Position numbers and translations under genes: made by a program. Below are positions 36,630 through 48,931 of a stretch of DNA of 64,000 nt, piece by piece. The stretch spans positions 26,280,777 to 26,344,776 of the forward strand of contig NC_060063.1 in assembly GCF_020283565.1 (NCBI RefSeq), read 5' to 3'. This DNA comes from Trifolium pratense. Lineage: Eukaryota > Streptophyta > Magnoliopsida > Fabales > Fabaceae. How positions within the stretch are numbered: position 1 is the stretch's first letter; each line of letters starts with the position of its first letter. The notes under the pieces are model-generated. The model was not told where the DNA came from and ran no database searches. It saw nothing but the letters and a program-made list of their open reading frames with translations.

Positions 36630-37385
36630 GGTACCACATGCATTAGATATGTCTAGGGGGCATAGCATGAAGATTGTGGCATTAGATTGCATTAGGATAT
36701 GTGTACATTATTTGATATTTGATATGTGACACATATGTTTGGAATTTGTGATAATTGTCTATGTGTGTTAGACTTGTTGTATGTGTTGATTGTCCGATGA
36801 TTTTAAATGTAATTGGCTCCAATATCTTGTGAATTATGATTGATATTTGATTATAACTTGTGTAACTTATAATTAAATGAAGTATGAGTACAATTAGGTT
36901 ATAACTCCTAATTTGATGTGATTAATGAAGTATATGCATGAGTTAGACTATGTATGATTTGTGATGAAGTGTTTAAGTATCATTTACTTACACTTGTATA
37001 TTCTTGAGTATGTTATCTAACTCTCTTTTATGTGTTATGTGTTGGACCGTTGGGGGTCCAGATTTTACAGGTTATGTGTGTTTCGTTGTTCGAGTCTTTG
37101 GTGACGCTCCGCTCTGATTGTGACACGGGAAAAGGGGTTGTATATAGTATATAGAGTCATTCATGACTCATGTATCTAGATTGGAAAAATGTATCTTTTA
37201 TAAGGAAATTTATATTGTATAAAACGAGTTTTTTATTAAATAATCATGTTAGTATTATTTTGTAAAGAGGAGTGTAATACCTAGAACTAATATTCTATAA
37301 CTTAAATTGCAATTTTCCGTTGCGTATTTTGTAAAAGATTTAATAAAGGTAGAATTACATTAAAATAATGGGTTCGGGTGTTACA

Positions 37386-38457
37386 ATTGGTATCAGAGCC
37401 CCGTTGTCTTCGGACTGTGTGGGTTATGTGTCGATCAGAGCAGGTCTGTGCAGTCAGACCAAGTGAGTGTTGTGTGTCAGTCGTGTTTGTCTAACGATTT
37501 TGTTGTGTTTGTTTTGTGAAATCACTTATGTTGTTCATTTAGGAACTATGAGTGGTGTGAATTGGATTAATCGATCCATTCTTTTGTTGAGTAATGGTGT
37601 GAGTACTATACTCCTATGTTTATAATAGTTGTATATGCGTAGAGTTTAACCTTTTTGTAGTTTAAACTTGATGGATTGATGCTTATTGCTAATTGTTGAT
37701 GATCCGGCATGATATAAAACTGCATGTGATGATCCGGCATGATATAAAACTGCATGTGACGATCCGGCATGATATAAAACTGCAGGTGGTAATGATTTGA
37801 AATAATTTTAAAAACTAATATTATTTCTTGAAGATTTTAGTGAAAATATAGAGTTATTTTCTTTTGGGTAAGTGAAAATTAAATTTTCAAAATGGTGAGA
37901 AGATTAGGATATTAATGTGTCCTGGTATGTGTTTGTTATATGTTTGTTTATAACATGTGCTAGATGATTACTAGGCATTTAAATTGCTATGCGTCTTGTG
38001 AGTAAAAACATGAAGATCTCATAATTCTATGTTGTGATTGTTGATGCATGATTCAAATTGTGCTTTCAAGTCTATAATGATGTTATATGCTTGATGTTTT
38101 GGATTTTGTGGATTAGTGAGTCGAGAAAACGAGAGTTTAGTGAGCGTAAGTTCAAAACCGTAGCAGAGCACCCAGATTTTTGGATGTGCTCGCTAGGCAA
38201 AGAATGAACCTCGCTGAGTCTCGCTAAGTCTTACTAAGTCCTGTGAATGTTTTTGACTTGTCTCGCCAGGAGCTCGCTAGCTTTTGCTAAGCGAGGGAGC
38301 CAGACAAGAAATTTATTTTGTTGATGTCTTGTCCTAAGTTGATTAGATGTGAGATTCTTGTTTTCTTGTGTTTGTTAAGACTAGAATAAATGTGAATATG
38401 AATTGTTGCTATGCAATATTCATTTTTCTTGTGTTGTTTTGATTTCCTAACTTTGAG
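37386..38457 (+). repeat. Truncated second interior of the outer element
   Basis: Nearly identical to 22978-24048. It stops abruptly at CTAACTTTGAG and is followed by 71 bp of MITE-like DNA (38458-38528), then the duplicated host flank. No LTR closes it. Confidence 0.85.
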
Positions 38458-38528
38458 CTATTTTCTCATAAATAAAAAACTTATAAGTTTGCATTTTTAT
38501 GCTATTTTAACAGCTTATGTAATTTTTA

Positions 38529-38960
38529 CATAGATAAACCAGATTCACATTTTTTTCAAAAGAAATCGAGCATAAAATCAAATAAATAAAAAAGCAAAAG
38601 TTGTGGGATATCTTTCTCATTGTGAATACTTGGAACAAAATTTGTTTGATAGTTGGTACCCCGAAATCATGAAAGGTTTAATTAGAAAAACCCATTTTTT
38701 TAATCCTAAACTCTTAAATTTTTGGATAATTTTTTGCAGACATATTTATAACATTATAAAAAAAAATATTTACTGAAACTTAGATGTTAGAGTATTTAAT
38801 ATAGGATGAATTAAATGTGAACTTTTAAGCATTATAAGTTCAAGATAAAAATAACAATATTAGGACATAAAAATCAAATTTCAAGCTCATTTATTATGAA
38901 TAAACTTTTTATAATGTTCTAATAAACATATTTTGCCTTTGCTATTCCTTTATACTTCTT
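38529..38960 (+). repeat. Host flank, copy B
   Basis: This copy matches 19384-20741 minus its TIR element and runs on into single-copy DNA (ATGCATAGAATAG) leading to the ACC synthase gene. That suggests it is the original locus. 38961-39661 holds no gene. TGTAGCACCCTAATAAATTT at 39305 resembles an LTR start but has no partner here. Confidence 0.8.
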
Positions 38961-39661
38961 ATGCATAGAATAGTGATATATAATTTTTTTGCAGTTTAAA
39001 AAAAATAATGTTCAAAACCTATGAATATGAAAAAAAATCATTCAAAAGTAAATGTTAATTCAACAACAGAGACTAAAGTTATGTGTAGTATACTTTCAGT
39101 TTCTTAAAATTAATTGGGTCATCATCACAAATAAAATAAAATAAAACAAAACAAAACAAAATCATATATAAATTGCCAAAAGTTACCAAAGTTCACACAC
39201 AATTTTTTTATTTTTTATTTATAAAACATTAGCGTGCACAAGCATCACATGATAACTATGACATCCCAACTATGTTGGCACCCCATAATCATCACCTATC
39301 ATTTGTAGCACCCTAATAAATTTATTAAAAAGAAAGAAAAAAGAGACAAACTTGGGGGGACTAGACCAACACTCAAGGAAACAAAAATACAAGGAACCTG
39401 CCACTGCCTCATTAAAAACCTTTCCTAGAAATCCCCAAGGGATAAAATCAAGGATAAGGGAAAAATAGTGCAATGGACAATGAGAGATGACTTAAAAGCT
39501 AAATTAACTCACACAAATTAGTTGTTTGTAAATTGGACAATCTACCCATGTAGATATCTCTAGCTAGAACACTATTGACAAGCATTACATTAATATTCTT
39601 CCCACATTAATTTATCAAAGTGATTACTAAGAAAGATTTCATGTGGACATATTCTAACCAG

Positions 39662-42600
39662 TCATGTAGCTCGAACAAGTGGTGAATGAGGAGAGATAAT
39701 TATGTGATTATGAGGTGACAAAACAGTCTCATCAAACCTCTTTGAAGTGAAGCTAAGCCTTAAATTTGGTTGCCAACGTTTAACTTGTTCAATTTTCTTC
39801 TTTGTTTCTTTGCCTATAAATTCTCTTATTCTTTTCAATGCAACTTCAACCGTTTCATCATCAATATTAGCATAACAAACCCTAAACCAACCTACCTCGG
39901 AACAATTAAAAGAGGACCCCGGTGACACATTAAGCTTCACCTCATTAATAATCACCTGCCAAAGCTTCAACTCTTCTTCAATTGTTTCCTCTTTAAGCAA
40001 ACTTTTCAAGTTCATCCAGTAAAAAAGTCCCGCATTACTTGGAAATCGAATGATCTCAACCTCTTCAAGTCCCTTTGTAAATTTTTCATGTCTTTTAAAT
40101 AACCTTCTCGAACTCTCTAAGAGAAACTTGTCAACAAATTTTTCATCACAAAGCATTGAAGCAAGCATATGTTGAGTTTGAGATGAGACTAATCCAAAGC
40201 TTGACATTTTTCTTCCGCAATTCACAACTTGATCATTGTACGAATAAACAATCCCAACTCTAAAACCAGGGAACCCTAAATCTTTTGATAAACTATAAAT
40301 TATGTGAATGAGATCAAGGTTGCAATTGATTTCTTGTATGACTTCACTAACACTTACATAGGTTGGAGATGTGAAAACTGTGGCTGCATAGATTTCATCA
40401 CAAACTAAATGGATTGTTTTCTCATTAATGAAACTTATAAGACTCCTTAGTGTCTCTTTGTCTAAGGTTGTGCCTAATGGGTTGGAAGGATTTGTTATGA
40501 TCAATCCTTTTATATTGATGTTATCTTCTTGTGCTTTGTTGTATGCTACTTCAAGTGCTTCTCTTGTTATCTTGAAATTGTTGGAGCTATCACAATGGAC
40601 AGGAATTAATTGAACCCTAGTTCTCCAACACAAGTCACGGACGAATCTGTGGTAAAATTTTATAAACTAGTTACATTCACTTCAATCGATGAACTGATAT
40701 AATCACTAATTTACTATAATACAGAAAATATTATAGTAAATTAGTGTATTTTTTTTATATGATATATAGTTTGTTTTTTTTTTACAATAAGACATTTATT
40801 GATGTTGCCACTTTATAATCAAGTCATCTAGCTAAACATATGAGCCTAATAAGTGTATAATTATGTGGTCCATATATTGGGGATCCATGGTAGACAACTT
40901 ATAAATTTTTACATATTAAAATCATGAATGTAGCAATCTAATTAAAAAATTGAATGTTTTGAATTTAAAGGTACACCAAAATAAGTAGTATTTGATTATT
41001 TTATTTTTTTGATAATTAAGTATTTGAATCTGTAACCACTTTTACTAAAAAAGTCAATATTACCGCTCAAAATTTGGTACCAAATTTTCAAAAAATACTA
41101 TTCTATGTTCTTAAAGGCACACCAAAATTATGCTCAATTTTTCAATTAGTCTTATTAACACCCCCTAGAATAAGTATTTTGAATCTGTAACCACTTATAC
41201 AAAAGTCAAACTCTTACAACTAAAAACAAACTTAACTTGGTATCAAATTTTCAAAAATACTTTTGTATGTTATTATTTTCTTTTTAATAAATGAATATTA
41301 CTTGTTTGAATATGTAGACTTCCTTCTCAAACTTTTTTGGATGTCCTCAACTCAACCACTTTCCTTTATTGTTTATAGAGGGAAAAAACGAATTTGAATC
41401 GCATGCAGTCGTATAGTTATGATAGAGATAGTCGTCAATCAAAATCTAGACATTTAAATTTGAAACAGTCATATAATCTGATAATTTTTTTTAATCTGAA
41501 ACGTCTGATTATAATCAAATCTATTCCAACTGCATGCAATTTTGACTCATGCATGATCCCCATTAAAAACCACATACACACCTTATTTTAGCTGTGTTCA
41601 TTTTGTCCTTTAATTAATATATACATGGGTGACCCTACACAAAGTTGTTTATGGTTTTGAGTGTTAAACACACTCACTCTCATATATCACTTTCACACCT
41701 TTCTGATCTATTCCTTTCTTATGATACATCAATAGTCAAATTTTTCACTTTCTCTTTATTCCCTCACCTACACCCTCTTTTAATTTGTTCGTATGATTTC
41801 GTTTTTCAAATTAAGGTCAATGGTTAATTAATTTCCACTTAGCTATGAGTCATGAATATCTATTTTGGGAGCAAACAGGTTATTGACTAATCACAATATT
41901 GGGAAACTAATTAATTACTATTCTTTATGTAAATTAGGTGTAATTTTTGTTTTGAGAGTTCAACCTAACATACCGAGTCGTGCTTGAATTATAAATGTGG
42001 AGAATCATAAATGAGGAAGGTGACACCTCACAATTAGATAGAGAACAAGATTAACATATTGGTACTAGGGTTGGGAACAGGCCAGGCCAGGCCAGGCCTT
42101 GACAGGCCTAAGCCTGGCCTATGATTTTTTTTCAGGCCTGAGCCTGGCCTGCGGCCTATTAAATGTTATTTTTTTTGGCCTGGCCTAAGCCTTTTAAAAG
42201 TCTGGCCTGGCCTTGTAGCCTGTTTAAAAGCCTGTGTTACATTAAAGCTTCTCTATATAGTTTTTTTAAATAGGCTAAACAGGCCTTAAAAAGTTCACAT
42301 TTAAATTTTTATAATTTCTACAACATTAAGAAAAAGCTAATAATATGATTAACACAATAATTAAAAACTAATAAAATAACAAATACGATTACGAAAAATA
42401 ATAATTATTATAAATAATATTTTTTTATAAGATATAAATAATAATATTATATAAATAATAATTATTATAAACAGGCCGGCCTATCAGGCTTCGTAGGCCT
42501 TTTTAGAAGCCTAAGCCTGGCCTATTTATGTAAACAGGCCGTTTTCAAAGCCTAAGCCTGTCATTTTTAATAATCAGACCAGGCCAGGCCAGGCTTATAC

Positions 42601-44507
42601 AGGCCAGGCCGAAGGCCCCTGTAGGCCGCCTGGCCTATTCCCAACCCTAATTGGTACTATGGATAGTAATGTTTATTCTCCGTCAGAAAATTTATAGTAC
42701 ACACGAAGTAGATTCTATCCTTTCGATCGAAGTATCTCTATACGCACAAGTCAATGATCGAATCACCGACCATATACTTAAGAGAACTAAATCTTTTTTC
42801 ACTAAACCAATTCATTTGTTGGTAACTTATATATAATTTACTCAAAGAAAAACATTAACTAATATAACAACTAAAAATTAAGAACAATGTGATTTAACGA
42901 GTCAACGTTATATTAGTATTTTATTTTTCAGTTACATATGCATTATTTTGATTGATATGAACGCACTTTTTATTAGTCAATTTGGTCCATCAAATTACTA
43001 ACAGAAAAAAATATTAATTAAATATAAAATATATCGTCACGACACATAGATTTTATCACATTTAGGTTTCAAACGTAACTAACGATAGTCCAAGGGACCA
43101 CGGTCATCCACACTATGATCTAAGTTTAACTATATATTGTTTAATTAAAAGTTAAATTAAACAAGCATATAAGATTAAATATAGCATGCATCTTGCACTA
43201 CATTTTTGTTCCATGCACTCATCCTTCCATCAAAATAAAATAAATTCAATCTTAATTATGAATCAATAGAACAATGAATGAACACAAAAATAAATAATGA
43301 AAGTGAAACAACATGCATACCCTGGATAGTAAGGGGTAGGAACTAGAAAAGCATCTCCTGGATCAGCCAAACAAAACATGATTAATTCATTTGCTCCTGT
43401 TGCTCCTCCACTCATCAATATACGGTTCGGATCAAATCTCACTCTACCACCTCTCACTTTTGACATAAATTTTGCCATAGCCTGACCAAAAACATATATA
43501 ATAAACATTTTAGCTATAACCAAAATACAAAATTATGATCAATCATCATATAAGACATATGGACAATTTTTTCGTCTTTGTTCGTCTTGTGCAGAGACCT
43601 GATTACTAATATATTTGCTTTAAAAAAAGAGTAAATATTTTATTAAAAATAATAAGGTCTATTTTTAGACGAGGTTCATATTAAATGTACTCCTAATTTT
43701 TAAGTTTCTTTGTAAAATTTTGTAAAAAAAAAAAAAAAGTTGCTTTGTAAAAAAAAGGTTTTTAATATTTGCTTACACTTGTAAACTCTGGCAGCCCATG
43801 ATAGTCTTGAAAGTTAGCAATATCTCTGAAATTATGCATTCCTTCTGGAGTGCAAATTGAAGCCTTGGGATTATTCTTTATCCATTCTTCTATTAGATCA
43901 AAGCAAAGCTGAAAAAAATAAAAATAAATAAATAGTGTACACCAATATGATGCAATTAATTATTAATAATAACTAAAAATGAGTAACATTCGGTTATGTT
44001 TTCTTGTAAATAATAAAAATAAAGAGTAAATAATGAACACAAATATATGATTCAACTAATTATTAAAAATAACTAAAAATGAGTAACATTCAATTATATT
44101 TTCTTGTAAAAAATATAAATAAATAAATAAATAATGAACACAAATATATGATTCAAATACTTAATTAATTATTTAAAATAAACTACAAATGAGTTACATT
44201 AATTCAATAAAAATTTGTCTTGTTTAGTTAAAATAAATAAATTTTGTGGTGTAAAAAATTAAAATTAAATAAACTACATTTTATTGTGGCAAAAAATATG
44301 ATACTGCTTTTAATCTATTTATTCCATCCATATATATACCTGATTTTCAGCAAGACCCATCTGAATTACACCATGAGGATTTTTTGTAGGGTGAAATGGG
44401 TTTTTCTCATATGCTTTCCACCCATCAAAGTATGGAGAATTTTCACCATGTTGGTCATTGGTTGCAATCTTGGACAGAAGTTGAAAACTCTTACTCCCTA
44501 ATCCCAT
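39662..44507 (-). CDS. ACS: 1-aminocyclopropane-1-carboxylate synthase (type I), complete, 4 exons
   Basis: The enzyme converts S-adenosylmethionine to ACC in the cytosol, the rate-limiting step of ethylene synthesis. Exons (minus strand) are 44507-44340, 43908-43777, 43481-43321 and 40646-39662. All introns are GT-AG and frames join exactly to give 481 residues, normal for the family. Key residues: GLAEN with E54, NPSNPLG with N209, DEIY with D237 and Y240, PLP lysine K275 in SLSKD, and substrate-binding R409 in FRVCYAN. The tail (444-481) has RLSF (Ser452), a likely CDPK site, and SP at 464, 472 and 475, likely MAP-kinase sites. This marks a type I isoform, stabilised by phosphorylation. 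Intron 3 (2674 bp) contains a hAT MITE. The paralogue cannot be decided from sequence alone. Confidence 0.95.
42066..42649. mobile_element. hAT MITE in ACC synthase intron 3, 584 bp
   Basis: The ends TAGGGTTGGGAACAGGCC and, reverse-complemented, TAGGGTTGGGAATAGGCC are flanked by the perfect 8-bp duplication ATTGGTAC (42058-42065, 42650-42657). Both subterminal regions are dense with AGGCC/GGCCT words, the probable transposase-binding motif, around an AT-rich core. No coding capacity. Confidence 0.95.
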
Positions 44508-44708
44508 GTTTTAATTATAAATTTCTTGAAGGTATAAAATATAATTTAAGGTCACTTTATAGTTTATGTGGACTAATGTTAGCTTATAAAACAAGTCTTG
44601 TGGATTAATAATGGAGAATGTTGGGTAATTTATAGTGATGGATATGGAATTATGTAGGAGGACAAGTCAATTTTGAACTTCAAAATAAGAAGACTGAAAA
44701 TAATAATA

Positions 44709-44729
44709 ATTATATAATATATATATATA
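44709..44729 (-). promoter_or_regulatory. Possible TATA region of the ACC synthase gene
   Basis: On the minus strand CCTTATATATATATATTATA lies about 200 bp upstream of the ATG, a plausible core promoter distance. The AT-rich background makes this uncertain. Confidence 0.25.
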
Positions 44730-45679
44730 AGGGTTGAAATAAATTAATGGATATATATGTATTGTTGGTCAATGCAACAAATTGCTTTGCGTGTGTTATT
44801 ATAATTTTGTTATAGCTTGTCACGTGGGGAAACTTAAGGGCAAAAAGGATTTTCATTTATGCAAACTTGCTTAGGTTGCACATATGTTAGGTATTTGTTC
44901 CTTCAATGAAAATCGGTTTAACTTGAAATATATAAAGGGAATTATTGTGCCGCAAAAATGTTCCTTTAGGTAATGCATGCGCTTGGGATATAGAGAGTCC
45001 AAGGCACTTAAAAAACTAGCTAGAACATATCCATTATAACATATCCAAATAGTATCGAATGATGGAAAAAAGAAATAGAGAAAATAAAAGAGTGCAGTTA
45101 CGATACAAAATATAACGTGAAAATTCTCAAATTGAAGAAAAAATCATGGTCATTGTCTAAACCGACAACCAGATAATAAACACTAGTACACTCACACTAT
45201 CCAAAGTAAATATTTGAACTACGTCTCACAATACTCTAAAACAAGAGCATAAGAGAAAGCAAAAAGACACAAATATAAACTTAAAGTGTTTTCAGGTGCT
45301 ACTGTTTGGTGTGTTGAAACAAGGAACTTGAGGTCTTTATATATAACATTGAGCTCTCCCACCTTTCAATTTTCTATGCAATGTGAGACTTCTTTAATAT
45401 AATTTCCTTAACTTACATTGCTTTCAACCCCAACACCGACTCCTTTCATAGCAACCTTGAATACCAGATATCTCCAAATAATACATACTGCAATAGGCCA
45501 TATCCTACCATTAGGCTTTAATAATGGACTCAAGAGTGCATAAGCTACAAACTATAACAAACTAATCGGGATTTAGTATTTGAATTGACTTTTGACTTAA
45601 GATAGCATACCGTCCAAGCTCATGAAGTACACTTGGGAGAACAATATGTCAAATAGTAAAGTTGCAAGCAATTGATTAA
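44730..45679. other. Intergenic, no gene seen
   Basis: AT-rich DNA upstream of the ACC synthase gene. 45290-45430 (AATGTGAGACTTCTTTAATA, CAACACCGACTCC) looks like a fragment of a dispersed repeat, but I can find no ends. Confidence 0.4.
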
Positions 45680-46185
45680 TCTATTATTTATATATTTAGG
45701 AGTTTCTCTCTCATGGTCTTATTCTTATGTGGCACTATTTCCTTGATCCATGTCTTATGTGGCATTCTAATATTTCTCCAATTCCTACGTGGCTAACTAT
45801 GAAGGCCTTTGCAATTTCTCTAATACATGATGATATCATTTTACTTAGAATCTTTGGTTAATTTGGAAATTCAACATTTTTCAATTATTGTTTATAAATC
45901 GAATTTAATGCACCTATTAAAAATAATTTTAAAAGGAAATAATTGACTATTTTTGTACCAATTTCGTCAAAAAAAATTATTTTTGTACCAAAGCAATTGT
46001 TTTTAAATTTTTTTTTATGAAAGGAAGATTACCAACTGCATATAATAATTAGGTATAATTGTCAGCTGGATATAATAATTTTTATGTTCTTCAAATTCAA
46101 TTAAAAAAATATTAAATCTTTATGGTCTCCAAATTATTCTCTCACAAATTTTTTTCTAAATGGTCGTGTATCAAAATACTAAGGT

Positions 46186-46241
<56 letters not shown>

Positions 46242-48322
46242 ATTACGGTAAAAAAAATTATATATTTTCATAATTTTATAATTATATAGAGTCACATAAT
46301 ATAATTAATATTTTATTATTATTTAAAAAAATTGGAATATGTGTGTTATATTCATGTGCATTAATTTATTTTATTTATTTATAATATAATGGAATATGTC
46401 TTATTTACTAATTTACTAATTACTAATTTACTAATATATTTTTAAAATTAAAAATGGAATCAATATATTTGACTTTTAATGAATTTAATTTCATATTAAA
46501 GACAAAATTACTCATTTGTTCATTTTTTTTACTATATATATAACATTTGTCTGAACTCTAAAACTCACAATTTTTCAATCTTCATTATCTCTTATGCTTC
46601 TCTCTCGATAATCACTATTTTTTCTGTATATTGTCACCTTTTTAAATTTCTTTATTTTTTCTTCTTTGTTCGATATTTCTTATATTTTTAATATATTGTT
46701 TGTTTTACCTTTTAGATTATTTTCTTTTGGTCATCTTTTTATTTATTAATCCTATTTATTTTTCGTGACAGGGAAATAATTGAGAGGCAAGACGAAATGC
46801 ATCACATTCTCACAAAATGGATTGAATTGCGAGCTCGGAGTCTGTTTTAACAACTGTAGTTTTGTTTTTTTAGAAAATCTTGCTTATAACACTTTATCAA
46901 TATCAATGATGTCTTGGATACAAGTTGGAATATCAATGATGTATTTACTTGATGAATCTATCAACAAATTAATCAAATGATGTATTTTTCCAATAGTATT
47001 AAGTTCATCATTATTGTATATTTTTCTATTGCAATTTTTATTTTATACTTCTTTTTTTAAAAAAAAGGAGATCTTTATTTTTGTGAATCTATTATTTATA
47101 TGTTTAAGAGTTTTTTCTCAAGGAAACAAATCTACGTGTCACTTTCTTATGAACTTTAATTTTTATTAATCCAATGTGGCATCCTCTCATTCATCATTCT
47201 CTTAGGTGGCGTCCTCTCATTTCTTTTACCGGTCAAAATCTCACGTGACAATCTCTCAATTCATTTTGCTGATATGTCATTCTTCTATGTTTTTTCCTTT
47301 AGTCATTAGTGCTCAATTATAAATATAGAAATTGTTCAATCAGGTTTTATGAACAAATGTCTATATATTAATATTTTGATACAATTGAAATTTTACATAT
47401 GGAAACTTTTGATTATTGATCAACTCATTTTTGGAATATATATTGATTAAATTAAATCAATGCTGAAATGTATGGAAATTTCAAATATTAAGGACCAAAA
47501 ATCTACTATAGTTTCTATATATACGGGTTAATATGTAAGTGTGAGGGTCATTTAGTGTCTCAACGCCCCTTCTCTATTTTCTCTTCTCACCTTCACTACT
47601 CTTTTTTTTTTTTGACAGAATCACTACTTTTTTTTTTCTATCTATTGCTATTGTTGGTTTTTTTTTTTTAAATAAAAAATCTATTGCTATTGTTGGTTAT
47701 TTCTTATTTATTTGTTCAATATAATTTTTGAAATAAACAAATAAAAATTATATAAATTTGGACATTTTTTAAAATTTGCACATTAACAAATGAGATATGC
47801 TTAAAAAAATTATATAAATTTTTTTTGTGTCAAGCAAATGACAAACAATTCTACTGTTCATTACTTTTAAATAAATAATATTAAAATTAAAATCGGCCCA
47901 TTTTGCTTCTCAAATGTAAAATTTTTTCACACGGGGACATGAGATAAAATATTCCTGAAGAAAACAAATGTCTAAAGGAGAGAGATGACGATTAAGAACA
48001 AGTATATTAACCGTTAGATTAGTTTTTGCATAATGACTTTTTTTTATGAAAATAAAAGAATAAATATATGAACATGTGAGTTTGGAACGGGAAGTGGAAT
48101 ATCACTCTCCATTATGTCATTTCTCCTTAAAATATCCAAAATTTGGATCTTTTATCATATTTAAATAAACTATTACATTAAATATAAAATTAATTTTACA
48201 AATAATTAAAAAAATCACAATATTAAAATTTTAATAATCCATATTTTTCATGTGTGAAAAAAAATGATCTATATTTTTCATAGAACATTAACCCGGGCGA
48301 TAGCACGGGTAAGTTATACTAG
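45680..48322 (+). mobile_element. Helitron-like element(s)
   Basis: The 3' end is convincing: a hairpin ACCCG...CGGGT (48291-48310) followed about 8 nt later by CTAG and then T, the Helitron terminus and AT target rule. Two related 5' starts, each TC preceded by A, are at 45680 (TCTATTATTTATATATTTAG) and 47088 (TCTATTATTTATATGTTTAA). The simplest element is 47088-48322 (1235 bp). The start at 45680 would mark an outer or truncated relative. There is no Rep/helicase frame, so it is non-autonomous. Minor frames inside (for example 46780-46980) show no domain. Confidence 0.6.
46188..46239. repeat. (CA)n(TA)n compound microsatellite
   Basis: About 9 CA units followed by about 16 TA units. Confidence 0.9.
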
Positions 48323-48504
48323 TTTACTTTGTACAAGTCTTTGATTAATTTAATTTACCGTGTATTGGCTTTGGGTTAAAATTAAGATTCAATGAAATTC
48401 GATAAAAAAAAAATTAAACACTGAAATTAGTATTAATTATATAAAAGAAAGGAATTAGTATCTAAAAAAAAATAAAGAGAGATTTACGACTTTGATTGTG
48501 CTAT

Positions 48505-48693
48505 GAGGAGTGCTAGCAACACACTCTTTAACAAACACACTCTAACACACTCTCTTCTATTGGTTAAAATTTATATGGGTCCCATAAAAATTATATGGGT
48601 CCACATTTTTTTATGGGACCCATGTGAATTTCAACCAATAAAAGAGAGTGTGTTGGAGTGTGTTTGTTAAAGAGTGTGTTGCTAGCATTATTC
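48505..48693. mobile_element. Mutator-like MITE, 189 bp
   Basis: The inverted repeats are about 60 bp. The inner common part TGCTAGCAACACACTCTTTA continues into ACAAACACACTC on both sides. The 9-bp duplication TTGTGCTAT (48496-48504, 48694-48702) is typical of the Mutator superfamily. Confidence 0.85.
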
Positions 48694-48931
48694 TTGTGCT
48701 ATAGACGCCTCTGATTAAGTAATTAACTTCAATTTTTTTAGTTTACAATGGTGCAGAGAATCTAACACGGGATGTCATGCATGTTATTCAAATATCTAAC
48801 TATTAGACTTTTAGACCAAACCTAATGGCTTAAATTAACTTCAACTAAGTACTACAAATTAGTTAGAAGAATTTAAATTTAAATTTGGATTGATATAATT
48901 TTTAGTTATAAACTTTATACGCGAACCTATA

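Larger units (their letters stand above)
26317..37385 (+). repeat. Second LTR of the outer element, interrupted
   Basis: The LTR sequence runs 26317-26791 and resumes at 35648, reaching 37385. The interrupting element duplicated the 5 bp ACATG (26787-26791 and 35643-35647). Without it the LTR is 2213 bp, the same length as the first one. Confidence 0.9.
20765..38457 (+). mobile_element. Outer non-autonomous LTR retrotransposon (Tekay-related), LTR-interior-LTR-partial interior
   Basis: LTR 1 is 20765-22977 and is followed by 22978-26316, a decayed interior. LTR 2 is 26317-26791 plus 35648-37385, split by a younger element. A second, truncated interior (37386-38457) follows, nearly identical to 22978-24048. 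LTRs begin TGTAACGACCCAAATTTATT and end GGTTCGGGTGTTACA. Both are 2213 bp, and I found about five substitutions between them, so insertion is recent although the coding region is ruined. Such an element must have been mobilised in trans. The LTR-interior-LTR-interior order fits unequal recombination between two copies. Confidence 0.85.

Noticed and set aside
43263..43320. Extension of ACC synthase exon 3 past 43321
   Set aside because: It runs through a clear GT donor, and the family sequence continues only in the exon at 40646.
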